Positions 44,820 to 53,384 are shown, counted from the stretch's first letter. The stretch: DNA of 64,000 bases from Anaerolineae bacterium (GCA_022821805.1 JAJECX010000028.1:1-64000), one strand, 5' to 3'. A program made the numbers and translations. The notes: generated by a model not told the origin, from the sequence alone.

Positions 44820-45935
44820 CTACCAGCCTGCCATGCGCAATTCGGCATTGGTGTTGTAGAAGCGGCCGAGCGACTCGACTTCGGCTTCAAGGGAAGGCAG
44901 TATCGCCGGGTCAAGCGCTTCGAAAGGCTCGACGACAACGCGAATGCCTAGCCGCCGCTTCTCCAGCTTCCAGTTCGCTTTCGCCTCGCCATCGACGAGC
45001 AGGCAGGCGCGGATCAGTCCGCCGCCGGGATGCGCGCGTTTGGCGTAGGCGTCGGCGACCATGAAGCGGCGGCTCTCGTAGCCCAGCAGGTAGCTGTCAT
45101 AGCGGGGCAGCAGGCGGACGATTGGCTCTGTGGGTGAGGACTCAAGCAGTGGGTCCTGCCGCTCCAGCAGCAGCGCATCGCCGTCGGGAAGGGACAGCGA
45201 ATGGCATTCGGCGCCTATGGCGGCCCAAGCCCGCTTCACCTGCGCCGCTGTCAAGCCCGACCAGCGCTTGAAATCCGCCATTGTCGCCGGACCGTAAGCG
45301 GCCAGGTAGCGCCGCGCGAATTCACGCAAGGGGTCGGCCACTGGCGGCGCAACTGCGCCAGTCGGCAGCCAGTCGTCGAGCAGGACATAGGTCAAGTCGC
45401 CGTTTGCTTCGGCGCCGAGGCAGATCAAGCCACACAGGGCGGCGAAGCGCACGAGATGATGAATGGCTTGCCCGGCGACCGGGATCCCGCGCGCCGCAAG
45501 CGAATCGGCCAGCTGCGCGCGCGTCAAAGCCTTGTCCCGCGCGAGGATCTCTTGCATCGCGGCGAGCGCTGATTCGCGCAGGTCCTCGGTCAAGCCGAGC
45601 TGCTTATAACGACTGCGAGTTCCGCGGATGGCGGGCGGTCCGCAGAGCGCGACCAGCCAGCGGACATCTCCGGCGGAGACCAAATGCAGCGTGCCGCGCA
45701 AAGACCAGGTTAAGACAAAACTGCGTTCAATTTCCCGCGCGCGAATCACATCCGCCTGCGCGATGTCCTGGGAGCGAGCGTGGATCGCCAATTGCGCCGA
45801 GTGCCATTCCTGCGCTTGCAGGGCGAACAGCTTGCGAACTACCGCTGCCGGGCTGTGTAACCGCGAGCCTGGGTGCAGGCATTGGCAGCGGGCGCGGAGG
45901 CGGCGCAACTGCGCCAAGGTCAGTTCAGGGGTCAT
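44820..45935 (-). CDS. Winged-helix DNA-binding domain protein (YcaQ-like, PF06224 type)
   Basis: 371 residues. LTLAQLRRLRARCQCL at the start, ALQAQEWHSAQLAIHAR, RTLHLV and FVLTWSLRGTLHLV are hallmarks of the HTH_42 family, some of whose members are DNA glycosylases that unhook interstrand crosslinks. The middle has ATMADFKRWSGLT (a helix-turn-helix), and the C-terminus has RLLPRYDSYLLGYESR and GLIRACLLVDGEAKANWKLEK. The YcaQ catalytic QxQ-type motif corresponds to the LQAQEW segment. A repair role is possible but unproven for this branch. Confidence 0.82.
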   Translation of the reverse strand: MTPELTLAQLRRLRARCQCLHPGSRLHSPAAVVRKLFALQAQEWHSAQLAIHARSQDIAQADVIRAREIERSFVLTWSLRGTLHLVSAGDVRWLVALCGPPAIRGTRSRYKQLGLTEDLRESALAAMQEILARDKALTRAQLADSLAARGIPVAGQAIHHLVRFAALCGLICLGAEANGDLTYVLLDDWLPTGAVAPPVADPLREFARRYLAAYGPATMADFKRWSGLTAAQVKRAWAAIGAECHSLSLPDGDALLLERQDPLLESSPTEPIVRLLPRYDSYLLGYESRRFMVADAYAKRAHPGGGLIRACLLVDGEAKANWKLEKRRLGIRVVVEPFEALDPAILPSLEAEVESLGRFYNTNAELRMAGW

Positions 45936-45974
45936 TGGACGGGAGTGTCTAATTGGGTGGATATGCCAGCATTT

Positions 45975-46114
45975 GCCCCCACCCTAAATCCCTCCCCGAG
46001 AGGGAGGGACTTCAAACGTAGTTTCGCTCCCCTTCCGACGGTCAGTGCCTGCGCGACCCTCATTTTGGGGATGCCCGCAATAGAGATTGCGGGAAGGGGC
46101 CGGGGGATGGGGGC
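45975..46114. repeat. G+C-rich interspersed repeat, copy 1
   Basis: Opens with CCCCCACCCTAAATCCCTCC and ends with GGCCGGGGGATGGGGG. These end motifs recur, complemented or rearranged, at the other copies. A GGGAGTGTCTAA end motif lies just to its left at 45941. Confidence 0.7.
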
Positions 46115-46122
46115 AGAACGCG

Positions 46123-47322
46123 CTAGCCGTCTTGCGCGTCCAGTTGCGCTTGCTCGGCGGCGATGCGCTCTGCGCTGCAGCCCTGGCTTTGCAGGAAGAA
46201 GAGGAAGCCCTCGTCGCCCGGCATGCGCTCGTCCAATGGCACGATATCGCCGGCCGCGCGCATCTGCTCGCTGACGCGCTCGTTGACCGACGACTCGCCA
46301 GCTTCGACCACCACATCAGCCTGCTCCAGGATGGCGGGCGTGATGTCAATGCCCTGTTCCATCGCCGCGTCCAGGTTTACGCCGATCGCTTCGCTGCTTT
46401 GCTCAAGGATGGGCGTAACCGCCAGGTCAATCTGGCCATTGAGATACGCCGCCAGGATGCGCCCGATATTCTCGCCCTGGGCATAGAAGCTGTAGAAGCC
46501 CGCGCTGAGCGCCGCGCCCGATTCCACCGAGAAGAGCGCGGGATGGAAGACGGGGATGCCGTTTTCGTTGCTCAAGGCGACCAGGATGGGCAAGCCAGCC
46601 GCGTCCATGCGCAGGTCGATCGGCATGACGAAGGCTTGCACGCCCTTGTCGAGCAGGCTTTCAGCCGCCACGATGAGCTCGTCGACGCCTGTGATGCCCG
46701 CCGCTTCCACGGTCATGTCCCAGTATTCGGCGATGCGCTTGATCTCGCTGGCGCCGACGACGCCGGAAGCTTGCGAAGTATTGAAGACGGTGCCGATGGT
46801 CTCGATATAGGGATAATGCGTCAGCATCAGGTCCAGCAAGTCTTCGTAAGGCGTGGTGGAGAGCGCGCCGGTAACGTGATCGGGCTTGATGCAGGGCGAT
46901 TCGGCGATGCCAGCCTCGAAGGGATTGAAGACCGAGGTGAACATGATGGCCGGCGGGTCCTCCATACCTTCGGTGGCGTTCACCGCCATCTGCGTCACGG
47001 TGGCGCTGAGCGTCACCAGCACATCGGGCTCTTCGTCCAGCGCCTGCTGCACCATCAGGTTGGCGGTGGGCAGGTCGAAGTTGGCGCTGCCCCAGAAAAT
47101 GTGAATATGCTCGCCATCCAGGTCCGCGCGGCTGCGCAGGGTCTCGCCCTCGTCGGCGCTGAAGAAGCCATACGATTCCAAGATATCGAGAATCGCGCCT
47201 TCGGTAACATCGTTGGTGGGCAGCTCGCCGAAACTGAGGATGGCGACGGTCGGTCCGTCGGCTTGCGCCGCCAGCGGCAGCAGCAGCGCCAAGATAACTA
47301 AAATCGCAAGATGTTTACGCAT
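46123..47322 (-). CDS. ABC transporter substrate-binding protein (PF04392 type)
   Basis: 399 residues from the ATG at 47322, which has AAAGGAG upstream and opens a signal peptide (MRKHLAILVILALLLPLAAQA). Two lobes of the periplasmic-binding fold are visible (VAILSFGEL, DVLVTLSATVTQMAVNAT, IGTVFNTSQASGVVGASEIKRI, FVMPIDLRMDAA). The pattern resembles the TrpX/YtrB-like ABC_sub_bind family. No permease or ATPase gene adjoins it on either side, which is unusual. The ligand is unknown. Confidence 0.78.
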   Translation of the reverse strand: MRKHLAILVILALLLPLAAQADGPTVAILSFGELPTNDVTEGAILDILESYGFFSADEGETLRSRADLDGEHIHIFWGSANFDLPTANLMVQQALDEEPDVLVTLSATVTQMAVNATEGMEDPPAIMFTSVFNPFEAGIAESPCIKPDHVTGALSTTPYEDLLDLMLTHYPYIETIGTVFNTSQASGVVGASEIKRIAEYWDMTVEAAGITGVDELIVAAESLLDKGVQAFVMPIDLRMDAAGLPILVALSNENGIPVFHPALFSVESGAALSAGFYSFYAQGENIGRILAAYLNGQIDLAVTPILEQSSEAIGVNLDAAMEQGIDITPAILEQADVVVEAGESSVNERVSEQMRAAGDIVPLDERMPGDEGFLFFLQSQGCSAERIAAEQAQLDAQDG

Positions 47323-47402
47323 GTCCAGTCTCCTTTTTTGCGCTTGGGATTTCATTTTTGCTGATTATTTCACTAGCCGCAGTATAGCGCAGCAGGGCGT
47401 AT

Positions 47403-47566
47403 CCCCCCACCCTAAATCCCTCCCCGGCGGGTCAGTGTCCACGCGACCCCAAAATGAGGGAGGGACTTTCGTCGCCATTGGCGAGTCTGCCAGACCTTAG
47501 CGCCCCTTCCCTCTTGATGGGGGTCACGTAGACATAGACCTTCGGCAAGGGGCCGGGGGATGGGGG
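47403..47566. repeat. G+C-rich interspersed repeat, copy 2
   Basis: Same end motifs as copy 1 (CCCACCCTAAATCCCTCCCC ... GGGGCCGGGGGATGGGGG), with internal AAAATGAGGG. It fills the space between S1 and the substrate-binding protein gene. Confidence 0.7.
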
Positions 47567-47581
47567 TGGAATAGCCCGCCG

Positions 47582-48001
47582 CTAGCTTGAGCCGGGCGAG
47601 TCCGAGAGGCTTTGATTGACATAGGCATAGGGCGTCAGGCTGGTGTCTTTCAGCAGCAAGCGCACACGGATCTTCAAGAGATCGCCGGTATATTCATACA
47701 AGGAATAGTTGGGAAAACTCAGGAAGGTGCGATTGCCTTGGATCAGGGTAGACCTATTCTGGCTGCTTACCGATGTCCAGTCGTTCACAGAGCTGCCATC
47801 TTTGACCTGCAGCTTGTTGACGCTGTCCCAATTCGGGACGGTTTTCCAGCTAATCACCATCATGTCGTTCGGGTAGACGCCTTCGTACTTCAAATCCTGG
47901 ATGGTAACGCTGTTGTTCGTCTGCGCATTTAATGGCAGGGCGAACATGCCGATCAGCGCGATGAGCAAGCTGATGATGACGGCAAGTCGACGATGTTTCA
48001 C
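47582..48001 (-). CDS. Small exported protein S1
   Basis: 139 residues from a GTG start at 48001 (AAGGAGG site six bases upstream). The signal peptide (VIISLLIALIGMFALPLNAQ) is followed by one predicted beta-sandwich domain: LKYEGVYPNDMMVISWKTV, VNKLQVKDGSSVNDWTSVSS, LLKIRVRLLLKD. It lacks the Cys pair of many siblings. First of fifteen tandem homologues in coordinate order; the function is unknown. Confidence 0.7.
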   Translation of the reverse strand: MKHRRLAVIISLLIALIGMFALPLNAQTNNSVTIQDLKYEGVYPNDMMVISWKTVPNWDSVNKLQVKDGSSVNDWTSVSSQNRSTLIQGNRTFLSFPNYSLYEYTGDLLKIRVRLLLKDTSLTPYAYVNQSLSDSPGSS

Positions 48002-48103
48002 TTCACGCCTCCTTTCGATTGAGATGAATAAAATGTCGGCGCGCATGCTAGGCCTTGAGTGTCTGCTCTATCTCTTCCCAGCCCGTCCAGCGGACTGCTA
48101 ATC

Positions 48104-48315
48104 GGGAGTGGCTAACAAAGTGGATATTCGTGCCAGCCCCCCATCCCCCGTCCCCACCTTGCCATCTCAATGGCAAGCATCCCCAAAATGAGGGAAGGGG
48201 AGATATACTTTGTTTTGAAGTCCCTCCCTCTTTATGGGAAAATGCGCTATTAGAGATGGCGCATGCATTTAGGGTGGGGGAAAACGCTGGTGTATCCACA
48301 CATTTAGACACTCCC
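48104..48315. repeat. MITE-like element with imperfect terminal inverted repeats
   Basis: The left end reads GGGAGTGGCTAA...GTGGATA and the right end is its inverse with about five changes in 23 bases (GGGAGTGTCTAA...GTGGATA on the minus strand). The inside (48137-48280) is the G+C-rich repeat. No transposase is encoded. This is the most complete copy, about 212 bases. It fills the gap between S1 and S2. Confidence 0.65.
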
Positions 48316-48316
48316 G

Positions 48317-48763
48317 CTAATCAAAGGTATGGCTGGTTCTTGCCCAACCGTCACTGGTGCAGACGGTCGCGGTGGGACCGCTGTTGCAAGCCCACTGCAT
48401 CACGCTGCAAGAGCCGTCGGCGAAGCATTGCGTCACTGCGAGGCGGAAATAGTAGGTGCCGCTGGGATTGTTGCTCAGCGGGTTGAATGCCACATTTGTC
48501 CGCGAGTTGCCTTGATTGATAGAAGTACTCCAAATTGTGGTAAAGACATTGGTAATGCCACCGCCCTTGTATTGGGTGACCACGCCGGCCAAATTAGGTA
48601 CATTGTCAAAGTTGATATTCCATTGGCTATTCTTGACTTCGAACTTGGTGTTGTTCACGGCCGTGTTTTCGCTTGCATGGATGAACAGGGCGGCGAAAAA
48701 GACGATAACCGCCAAAGCGATGCCGATTATTGAGAATCGCGGGGGGGGGGGGGAGATATTCAT
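48317..48763 (-). CDS. Small exported protein S2 with a C13 tract in its start region
   Basis: 148 residues. Codons 4-8 contain 13 consecutive C on the coding strand, encoding the Pro run in MNISPPPPRFS just before the signal-peptide core (IIGIALAVIVFFAALFIHA). Gain or loss of one C would abolish translation. The domain (WNINFDNVPNLAGVVTQYKG, GITNVFTTIWST, SGTYYFRLAVTQCFADGSC) fits the S family and has three Cys near the C-terminus. It has its own promoter upstream. Confidence 0.7.
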   Translation of the reverse strand: MNISPPPPRFSIIGIALAVIVFFAALFIHASENTAVNNTKFEVKNSQWNINFDNVPNLAGVVTQYKGGGITNVFTTIWSTSINQGNSRTNVAFNPLSNNPSGTYYFRLAVTQCFADGSCSVMQWACNSGPTATVCTSDGWARTSHTFD

Positions 48764-48795
48764 GGTTTGCTCCTTCAGGTCTTGTCCGTACTTTC

Positions 48796-48825
48796 ATCGT
48801 ATGCTAATTCCGCTGGTGATGTCAA
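48796..48825 (-). promoter_or_regulatory. Promoter of S2
   Basis: On the minus strand TTGACA (48820-48825) and TACGAT (48796-48801) are 18 bases apart, 33 bases before the ATG. The same arrangement and spacer occur before S13, S14 and S15. Confidence 0.55.
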
Positions 48826-48872
48826 ATACGCCTCCTTGATGGGAGTGGCTAAATGCGTGGATTCTCGAAATA

Positions 48873-48995
48873 GCCCCCATCCCCCGGCCCCTTGCCCCCA
48901 AAATGAGGGAAGGGGAGCAATACTACGTTTTGAAGTCCCTCCCTCTTTATGCGCCGCGTAGACACTGGCGGTCGTGGAGGGGTTTGGGGTGGGGG
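48873..48995. repeat. G+C-rich interspersed repeat, copy 4
   Basis: CCCCCATCCCCCGGCCCCTT ... GGGGTTTGGGGTGGGGG, preceded at 48841 by GGGAGTGGCTAA. It contains CGCCGCGTAGACACTGGCGG, which recurs at 49549 and 54559. Confidence 0.7.
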
Positions 48996-49031
48996 TAAAT
49001 GCTGCTGCGCCTTTCGATTCGCGCGTATAGC

Positions 49032-49418
49032 CTAATTAAAATCATGCGTCAGCTTCGCCCAGGCGGTTTTGCTGCCATCGCTCAGCTTGAGCTTCAAACG
49101 GAAGCGCCACTTGCTGCCTGCCGTCCAAGAGACCGAATTGACCAGCGCATAGGTTTTGCCATCGTTATTCCAGACATCCTTCAGGTAGACCGACTTCCAG
49201 CTATTCAGCCAGCCGCCGCCTTTGATCTGGAATTTCCGCACAGACGAGCCGTCGATGCTATCCCAACTGAAGACCCAGCGGCTAGCGCTGTCGGTGTATT
49301 CATACTGAAAATTGCTGACGCTGACTTCGTTGTTCATCTGCGCTTGTACAGGCAGGGCAAACATGGCGATCAAGGCGATGAACAGGCTGCTGATGATGGC
49401 AACTCGACGATTCTTCAT
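49032..49418 (-). CDS. Small exported protein S3
   Basis: 128 residues from the ATG at 49418 (GGAAGCG site); upstream codons run through the G+C-rich repeat and are discarded. The signal peptide ends VQAQ. The domain reads SNFQYEYTDSASRWVFSWDS, VRKFQIKGGGWLNSWKSVYL, WRFRLKLKLSDGSKTAW, THDFN. It is closest to S6 (shared KGGGW and HxFN end) and has no Cys pair. Confidence 0.72.
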   Translation of the reverse strand: MKNRRVAIISSLFIALIAMFALPVQAQMNNEVSVSNFQYEYTDSASRWVFSWDSIDGSSVRKFQIKGGGWLNSWKSVYLKDVWNNDGKTYALVNSVSWTAGSKWRFRLKLKLSDGSKTAWAKLTHDFN

Positions 49419-49468
49419 TTCGCGCTTCCTTTCCTTTGGGGAGTGGCTAACAAAGTGGATATTCGCGC

Positions 49469-49586
49469 CATCCCCCGCCCCCTTGCCCCCAAAATGAGGG
49501 AAGGGGAGAAATGCTTTGTTTTGAAGTCCCTCCCTCTTTATGCGCCGCGTAGACACTGGCGGTCGGGGAGGGACTTAGGGTGGGGG
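49469..49586. repeat. G+C-rich interspersed repeat, copy 5
   Basis: Near-identical to copy 4 across most of its length, and preceded at 49440 by GGGAGTGGCTAA...GTGGATA. Confidence 0.7.
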
Positions 49587-49616
49587 CGCGGTGGCTACGC
49601 CGCGCCGGTTTTACCG

Positions 49617-50024
49617 CTAATCGTCAAACTCGACTTCCAGCTCGGTCCAGCCATAGGTGCTTCGACTCATGCATACGCCATCCCCCTCCGCTTGGTTACA
49701 GCCCTTGACTTTCGCGCGGAAAGTGAAGGTTTGGCCCGATGGATCGTTGGACAGGGCCGGGCTGGTCACATGCGTTCGGTTTCCCTTGCGCGCCCATTGC
49801 AGGTTGCTCAGCGTGGTCCAGGTGTCGGGGTTGGTCTCATATTGAACGGTAGCCCAATATTCGCCTGTCACGGTCTGCCAACTGAATTCCCACCTGCCCG
49901 AATCGCTGTCGACGCCTTCCCATTTGAAGTCGGGCACAGCGGCGGCGAGCGCGGTTAGAACGGCGAAAAAGGCGATTAACGCGATGAACAGGCTGCTGAT
50001 GACGGTAACTCGACGATTCTTCAC
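49617..50024 (-). CDS. Small exported protein S4
   Basis: 135 residues from a GTG start at 50024 (GGAAG site), which aligns with the starts of S1 and S7. After the signal peptide (SSLFIALIAFFAVLTALAAA) the domain reads VPDFKWEGVDSDSGRWEFSW, GEYWATVQYETNPDTWTTLS, SGQTFTFRAKVKGC and YGWTELEVEF. A Cys pair (KGCNQAEGDGVC) probably closes a loop. S4, S5, S8 and S10 form a tight subfamily. Confidence 0.75.
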   Translation of the reverse strand: MKNRRVTVISSLFIALIAFFAVLTALAAAVPDFKWEGVDSDSGRWEFSWQTVTGEYWATVQYETNPDTWTTLSNLQWARKGNRTHVTSPALSNDPSGQTFTFRAKVKGCNQAEGDGVCMSRSTYGWTELEVEFDD

Positions 50025-50099
50025 TTCACACTTCCTTTGCGATTGAGATGAATAAAATGCCGGCGCGATGCTGGAGTTAGCGCCGCGCCGGATTGACAA

Positions 50100-50522
50100 C
50101 TAATCAAATTCGACTTCCAACTCGGTCCAGCCATAGGTGTCGACGGCATCAAAGCCTGGGTCGTCGCACCAGTCGTTTTCTTCAGATGGCTCCGTGCAAG
50201 CTTTGACGAGCGCGCGGAATTTGAAGGTCTTGCCCGATGGATTGTTATGCAGCGCCGGGCTGCTTACATGCGTTCGTTGTCCAGAGCGCGACCATTGCAG
50301 GTTGCTTAGCGTGGCCCAGGTATCGGGATTGGTCTCATATTGAAGTTGCGACCAATATTCGCCCTCGGTGGTCTTCCAACTGAATCCCCATCTGCCCGAA
50401 TCGCTGTCGACGCCTTCCCATTTGAATTCGGGCACATCGGCGGCGAGCGCCGGCAGCGCGGCGAAGAGTAGCATCAGCGCCAGCAGCAGACTGATGAAGA
50501 CTAAAATTCGCTGATTGTTCAC
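50100..50522 (-). CDS. Small exported protein S5
   Basis: 140 residues from a GTG start. The signal peptide is ISLLLALMLLFAALPALAA. The domain is nearly that of S4 (VPEFKWEGVDSDSGRWGFSW, YETNPDTWATLSNLQW, TYGWTELEVEF), with an enlarged acidic loop between the paired Cys (KACTEPSEENDWCDDPGF). The pattern of the strands, with a buried Trp in FSW and FxFRxxV late, suggests a fibronectin-III or similar beta-sandwich. Confidence 0.75.
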   Translation of the reverse strand: MNNQRILVFISLLLALMLLFAALPALAADVPEFKWEGVDSDSGRWGFSWKTTEGEYWSQLQYETNPDTWATLSNLQWSRSGQRTHVSSPALHNNPSGKTFKFRALVKACTEPSEENDWCDDPGFDAVDTYGWTELEVEFD

Positions 50523-50552
50523 TTCACAATCCTTTCGGCAGGCGCGCCGCGG

Positions 50553-50942
50553 CTAATTGAAGTTATGCGAGGTCGTCGCATAGGATGTATAGACATCGTT
50601 GCCCAATCCCAGCCTCACCCGAAATTGCAAGCTGTAGCCCGGCGCGGAATAGACGGGGCTTACGACCGCCTTGGTGGTGCCGCTGCTTTTGCTCCAGCTA
50701 ATCACATACATCGAGGTATATACCTTTTGCCAGCCGCCGCCCTTAAATTGAAAGCGATCAATGGAGTGTTTGTCCGGGTAGGTGTCCCAGGTGAAGACCC
50801 ATTTGCCCGCGGAGTTGGTATGGCTGTATTTGAAATTGCTGATGCTTCCATTGCCGCTCGCCTGCGTCAGCGCCGGCAGGGCGGCGAAAAGCGTAATCAG
50901 CGCCAGCAGCAGGCTGATGAACATAACTCGTCGATGCTTCAA
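50553..50942 (-). CDS. Small exported protein S6
   Basis: 129 residues from a probable TTG start at 50942, which lies where S1, S4 and S7 have GTG and has GGAAGG upstream. The signal peptide is FISLLLALITLFAALPALTQ. The domain reads SNFKYSHTNSAGKWVFTWDT, FQFKGGGWQKVYTSMY, LQFRVRLGLGNDVYTS, SHNFN. It is paired with S3; no Cys pair. Confidence 0.7.
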   Translation of the reverse strand: MKHRRVMFISLLLALITLFAALPALTQASGNGSISNFKYSHTNSAGKWVFTWDTYPDKHSIDRFQFKGGGWQKVYTSMYVISWSKSSGTTKAVVSPVYSAPGYSLQFRVRLGLGNDVYTSYATTSHNFN

Positions 50943-50969
50943 TTCACTCTTCCTTTCCTTTGTCAAACC

Positions 50970-51005
50970 TTTACAAAACGAAGCCCCTCGTTTTGCCCGA
51001 GGGGC
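50970..51005 (-). terminator. Rho-independent terminator after S7
   Basis: On the minus strand GCCCCTCG and CGAGGGGC pair perfectly around GGCAAAA and are followed by TTCGTTTTG. It separates S7 from S6, so the S genes are not a single uninterrupted transcript. Confidence 0.6.
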
Positions 51006-51042
51006 ATTACCGCGCTATCCGCCTGTTGCGAAAGCGAGCTCG

Positions 51043-51459
51043 CTAGAAGGTTACGCTTATTTTCGCCCAGTTGTACCAGGTCTCTTGCACGCAGTTGCCG
51101 GCGGCGTCAGTAAAATTACAGAACTTGGCGCGCACGCGGAACTTGAAGGTCTTGCCCGCCGGCGCGTTGTGCAGCGGCGGGGTGGCGACAACCTCTCTTG
51201 TGCTTCTGGCCCCAGCAGAGATCAGGCTACTCACCGAAGTCCAGACATTGACGCCGCCGCCCTTGTAGTCAAACTCAAATTCAAACCAGAAGCCTTGGCC
51301 GGGAATCTGCCAACTGAATTTCCATTCACCGTCCGCGGTTAAGCCATCATATTTGAAGTCGGGCACGCTGCCTTGCCATTGCGCCTGCGCCGGCATTGCC
51401 GCGCCAAAAAGCAGCAGCGCCAGCAGCAGGCTGATGACGGTAACTCGTCGATGTTTCAC
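51043..51459 (-). CDS. Small exported protein S7
   Basis: 138 residues from a GTG start at 51459 (GGAAG site). The signal peptide is VISLLLALLLFGAAMPAQAQ. The domain reads VPDFKYDGLTADGEWKFSWQ, FEFDYKGGGVNVWTSVSSLI, AGKTFKFRVRAKFC and NWAKISVTF. The Cys pair is KFCNFTDAAGNC. It has the KGGGV-WTS motif shared with S2, S12 and S13. A terminator follows. Confidence 0.73.
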   Translation of the reverse strand: MKHRRVTVISLLLALLLFGAAMPAQAQWQGSVPDFKYDGLTADGEWKFSWQIPGQGFWFEFEFDYKGGGVNVWTSVSSLISAGARSTREVVATPPLHNAPAGKTFKFRVRAKFCNFTDAAGNCVQETWYNWAKISVTF

Positions 51460-51489
51460 TTCACACTTCCTTTCGTTTGGGCTCGACCG

Positions 51490-51901
51490 CTAATCAAATT
51501 TTACTTCCAGTTCTGTCCAGCCATAGGTGCGATCATCCATGCAATATCGGCCTATCTCATCTTCATGCCATTGTGGGCAAGCCTTCACCTTCATACGGAA
51601 ATTGAAGGTTTGGCCCGATGGATCGTTGGACAGGGCCGGGCTGCTTACAAGCGTTCGGCTCCCCTCGCGCGACCATTGCAGGTTGCTCAAGGTGGTCCAG
51701 GTGTCGGGGTTGGTTTCGTATTGTACCGTTGCCCAATACTCGCCGTCGGTGGTCTTCCAACTGAATTCCCATCGGCCGTCGGGCATCGACGCCTTCCCAA
51801 TTCAGTTCGGGCACAGCTTCCGCGAGCGCGGGCAGGGCGGCGAATATTAGCGCCAATACGACGAACAATCGGAAACAGGCTCTTTTTTTGAGATTTTGCA
51901 T
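51490..51901 (-). pseudogene. Small exported protein S8, frameshifted
   Basis: The signal peptide and first strand (LALIFAALPALAEAVPELNW, EGVD) are in one frame; the rest (DGRWEFSWKTTDGEYWATVQ ... YGWTELEVKFD) is in another. The break is at about 51780-51788, where siblings read GVDSDSGRWEFSW. Four bases stand between GAT and GAC instead of a multiple of three. Corrected, it would be close to S4 and S10, with the Cys pair KACPQWHEDEIGRYC. The start could be 51901 or 51910. Confidence 0.65.
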
Positions 51902-51952
51902 GCTCCACATCTCTTTCAGTAAATTTGTCAAGTCCTCTGCCGCGCGGCTGGC

Positions 51953-52369
51953 TCAACCTTGGAAGATTATCGTGATCTTCGCCCAGCCAATGATTATGCA
52001 ATTGCCTTGGGCGTTCTTGCCTTCAACCGCAACCCTAAAGTCATAGATGTTCCCGGTCGGATTGTTGGACAGCGAATCGGCGCTTAAATAGGTTTTGCCA
52101 TTTTCGCGGTCGATATCGAAATTCGATACCGACAGCCATACTTGGGAGATGTCGCCCCCCTTCACTTCGAAATAGACCGTCGATTCACTCGTGATCGTAT
52201 CCCAGCTGAAGTTCCAATCGCCAATGATATCAATGCCGTGAAATGCGAAATTGTCGACCTTGGAATTATAAACCCAGAAGCATTGCGCCTGGGCCGGCAA
52301 GGCGGCGAGAAAGAGGCAGCATAGCGCCAGCGCCCATAGGGAAGCTCTTACAACTGAGCGCGTTGTCAT
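51953..52369 (-). CDS. Small exported protein S9
   Basis: 138 residues from the ATG at 52369 (GGAGCGG site). The signal peptide is SLWALALCCLFLAALPAQAQ. The domain reads VDNFAFHGIDIIGDWNFSWD, TVYFEVKGGDISQVWLSVSN, NIYDFRVAVEGKNAQGNC and GWAKITIIF. It is the most divergent member, but the strand order and KGGD-WLSV motif (shared with S11) are kept. Confidence 0.7.
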   Translation of the reverse strand: MTTRSVVRASLWALALCCLFLAALPAQAQCFWVYNSKVDNFAFHGIDIIGDWNFSWDTITSESTVYFEVKGGDISQVWLSVSNFDIDRENGKTYLSADSLSNNPTGNIYDFRVAVEGKNAQGNCIIIGWAKITIIFQG

Positions 52370-52423
52370 CGTGCCGCTCCTTTCTTTTTTCGCTCGTCCG
52401 CGGACGCCGCGCCGGATTGAGCG

Positions 52424-52822
52424 TTAATCAAATTCGACTTCCAATTTAGTCCAGCCGTAGGTTTTTACGCGGGTGCAATCATCGGTTTCTTCATGGCGCT
52501 GTGTACAAGCCTTGACTTCCACGCGGAAAGTGAAGGTTAAACCCGATGGGGCGTTTGACAGCGGCGGGCTGGACACATGCGTCCGGTTTCCCTCTCGCGA
52601 CCATTGCAAGTTGCTCAGCGTGGTCCAGAAGTCGGGGTCGGATTCGTATTGTACAGTTGCCCAATACTCGCCCGTGGTGGTCTCCCAACTGAATTCCCAT
52701 CGGCCGGAATCCTCATCGACGCCTTCCCATTTCAGGTCGGGCACAGCTTCCGCGAGCGCGGGCAGGGCAGCGATCAAGACGATGCACAGGCTGATGATGA
52801 TAGCTATTCGGCGATTCTTCAT
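52424..52822 (-). CDS. Small exported protein S10
   Basis: 132 residues from the ATG at 52822 (GGAAG site). The signal peptide is AIIISLCIVLIAALPALAEA. The domain is very similar to S4 and S8 (VPDLKWEGVDEDSGRWEFSW, TTTGEYWATVQYESDPDFWT, YGWTKLEVEFD) with the Cys pair KACTQRHEETDDC. The conserved VPDxKWEGVDxDSGRW opening is almost unchanged across this subfamily, which suggests recent duplication. Confidence 0.75.
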   Translation of the reverse strand: MKNRRIAIIISLCIVLIAALPALAEAVPDLKWEGVDEDSGRWEFSWETTTGEYWATVQYESDPDFWTTLSNLQWSREGNRTHVSSPPLSNAPSGLTFTFRVEVKACTQRHEETDDCTRVKTYGWTKLEVEFD

Positions 52823-52888
52823 TTCTCACTTCCATTCTCTCGTATTTTTAAGCCCCTACCTATTCATGGGGAGGGGTTTGGGGTTGGG

Positions 52889-53308
52889 CTAATCAAATTC
52901 GACTTCCAATGTCGCCCAGTCGGTTTTTTGCCTTTCGTCGCATTCGCCCTCATCATCATAGCTCGTGCAAATCCAGGCTCGCACCTGGAACTTCAAAGTA
53001 TTGCCAGACAGGTCGGAAGGCGACGAGGTCAGCGGCGCGGTGGTGATATTGCTGCGGCCATCGTCAAACCAATGGTTATTGATCCATACCGAGAGCCAGA
53101 CGCTGGTGATGTCCCCGCCCACAAATTGCAGCGCCGCCGCATTAACCTCGTCATCAGCGGTCTTCCAACTGAAGTTGAGATTGCCCGAGCTGGACATGCT
53201 GTCATATTTGAAATCTTCGGGCTTGTCGCTCGACTGCGCCTGCATGGGCAGGGCAACGGCGAAGAGGGCTAGCAACAGGCTGATGATGACAGAGGCGCGG
53301 TTTTTCAT
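52889..53308 (-). CDS. Small exported protein S11
   Basis: 139 residues from the ATG at 53308 (AAGGA site). The signal peptide is VIISLLLALFAVALPMQAQS. The domain reads PEDFKYDSMSSSGNLNFSWK, ALQFVGGDITSVWLSVWINN, GNTLKFQVRAWIC and TDWATLEVEF. The Cys pair is WICTSYDDEGEC. It has the VGGD-WLSV motif of S9 and the TDWAxL ending of S14. Confidence 0.73.
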   Translation of the reverse strand: MKNRASVIISLLLALFAVALPMQAQSSDKPEDFKYDSMSSSGNLNFSWKTADDEVNAAALQFVGGDITSVWLSVWINNHWFDDGRSNITTAPLTSSPSDLSGNTLKFQVRAWICTSYDDEGECDERQKTDWATLEVEFD

Positions 53309-53384
53309 GTTGCGTTTCCTTGCTTACGCGATTGGATACATTGCCGGCGCGGAACTGATCCACGCCGGCGAACGGCTTCGCTGC

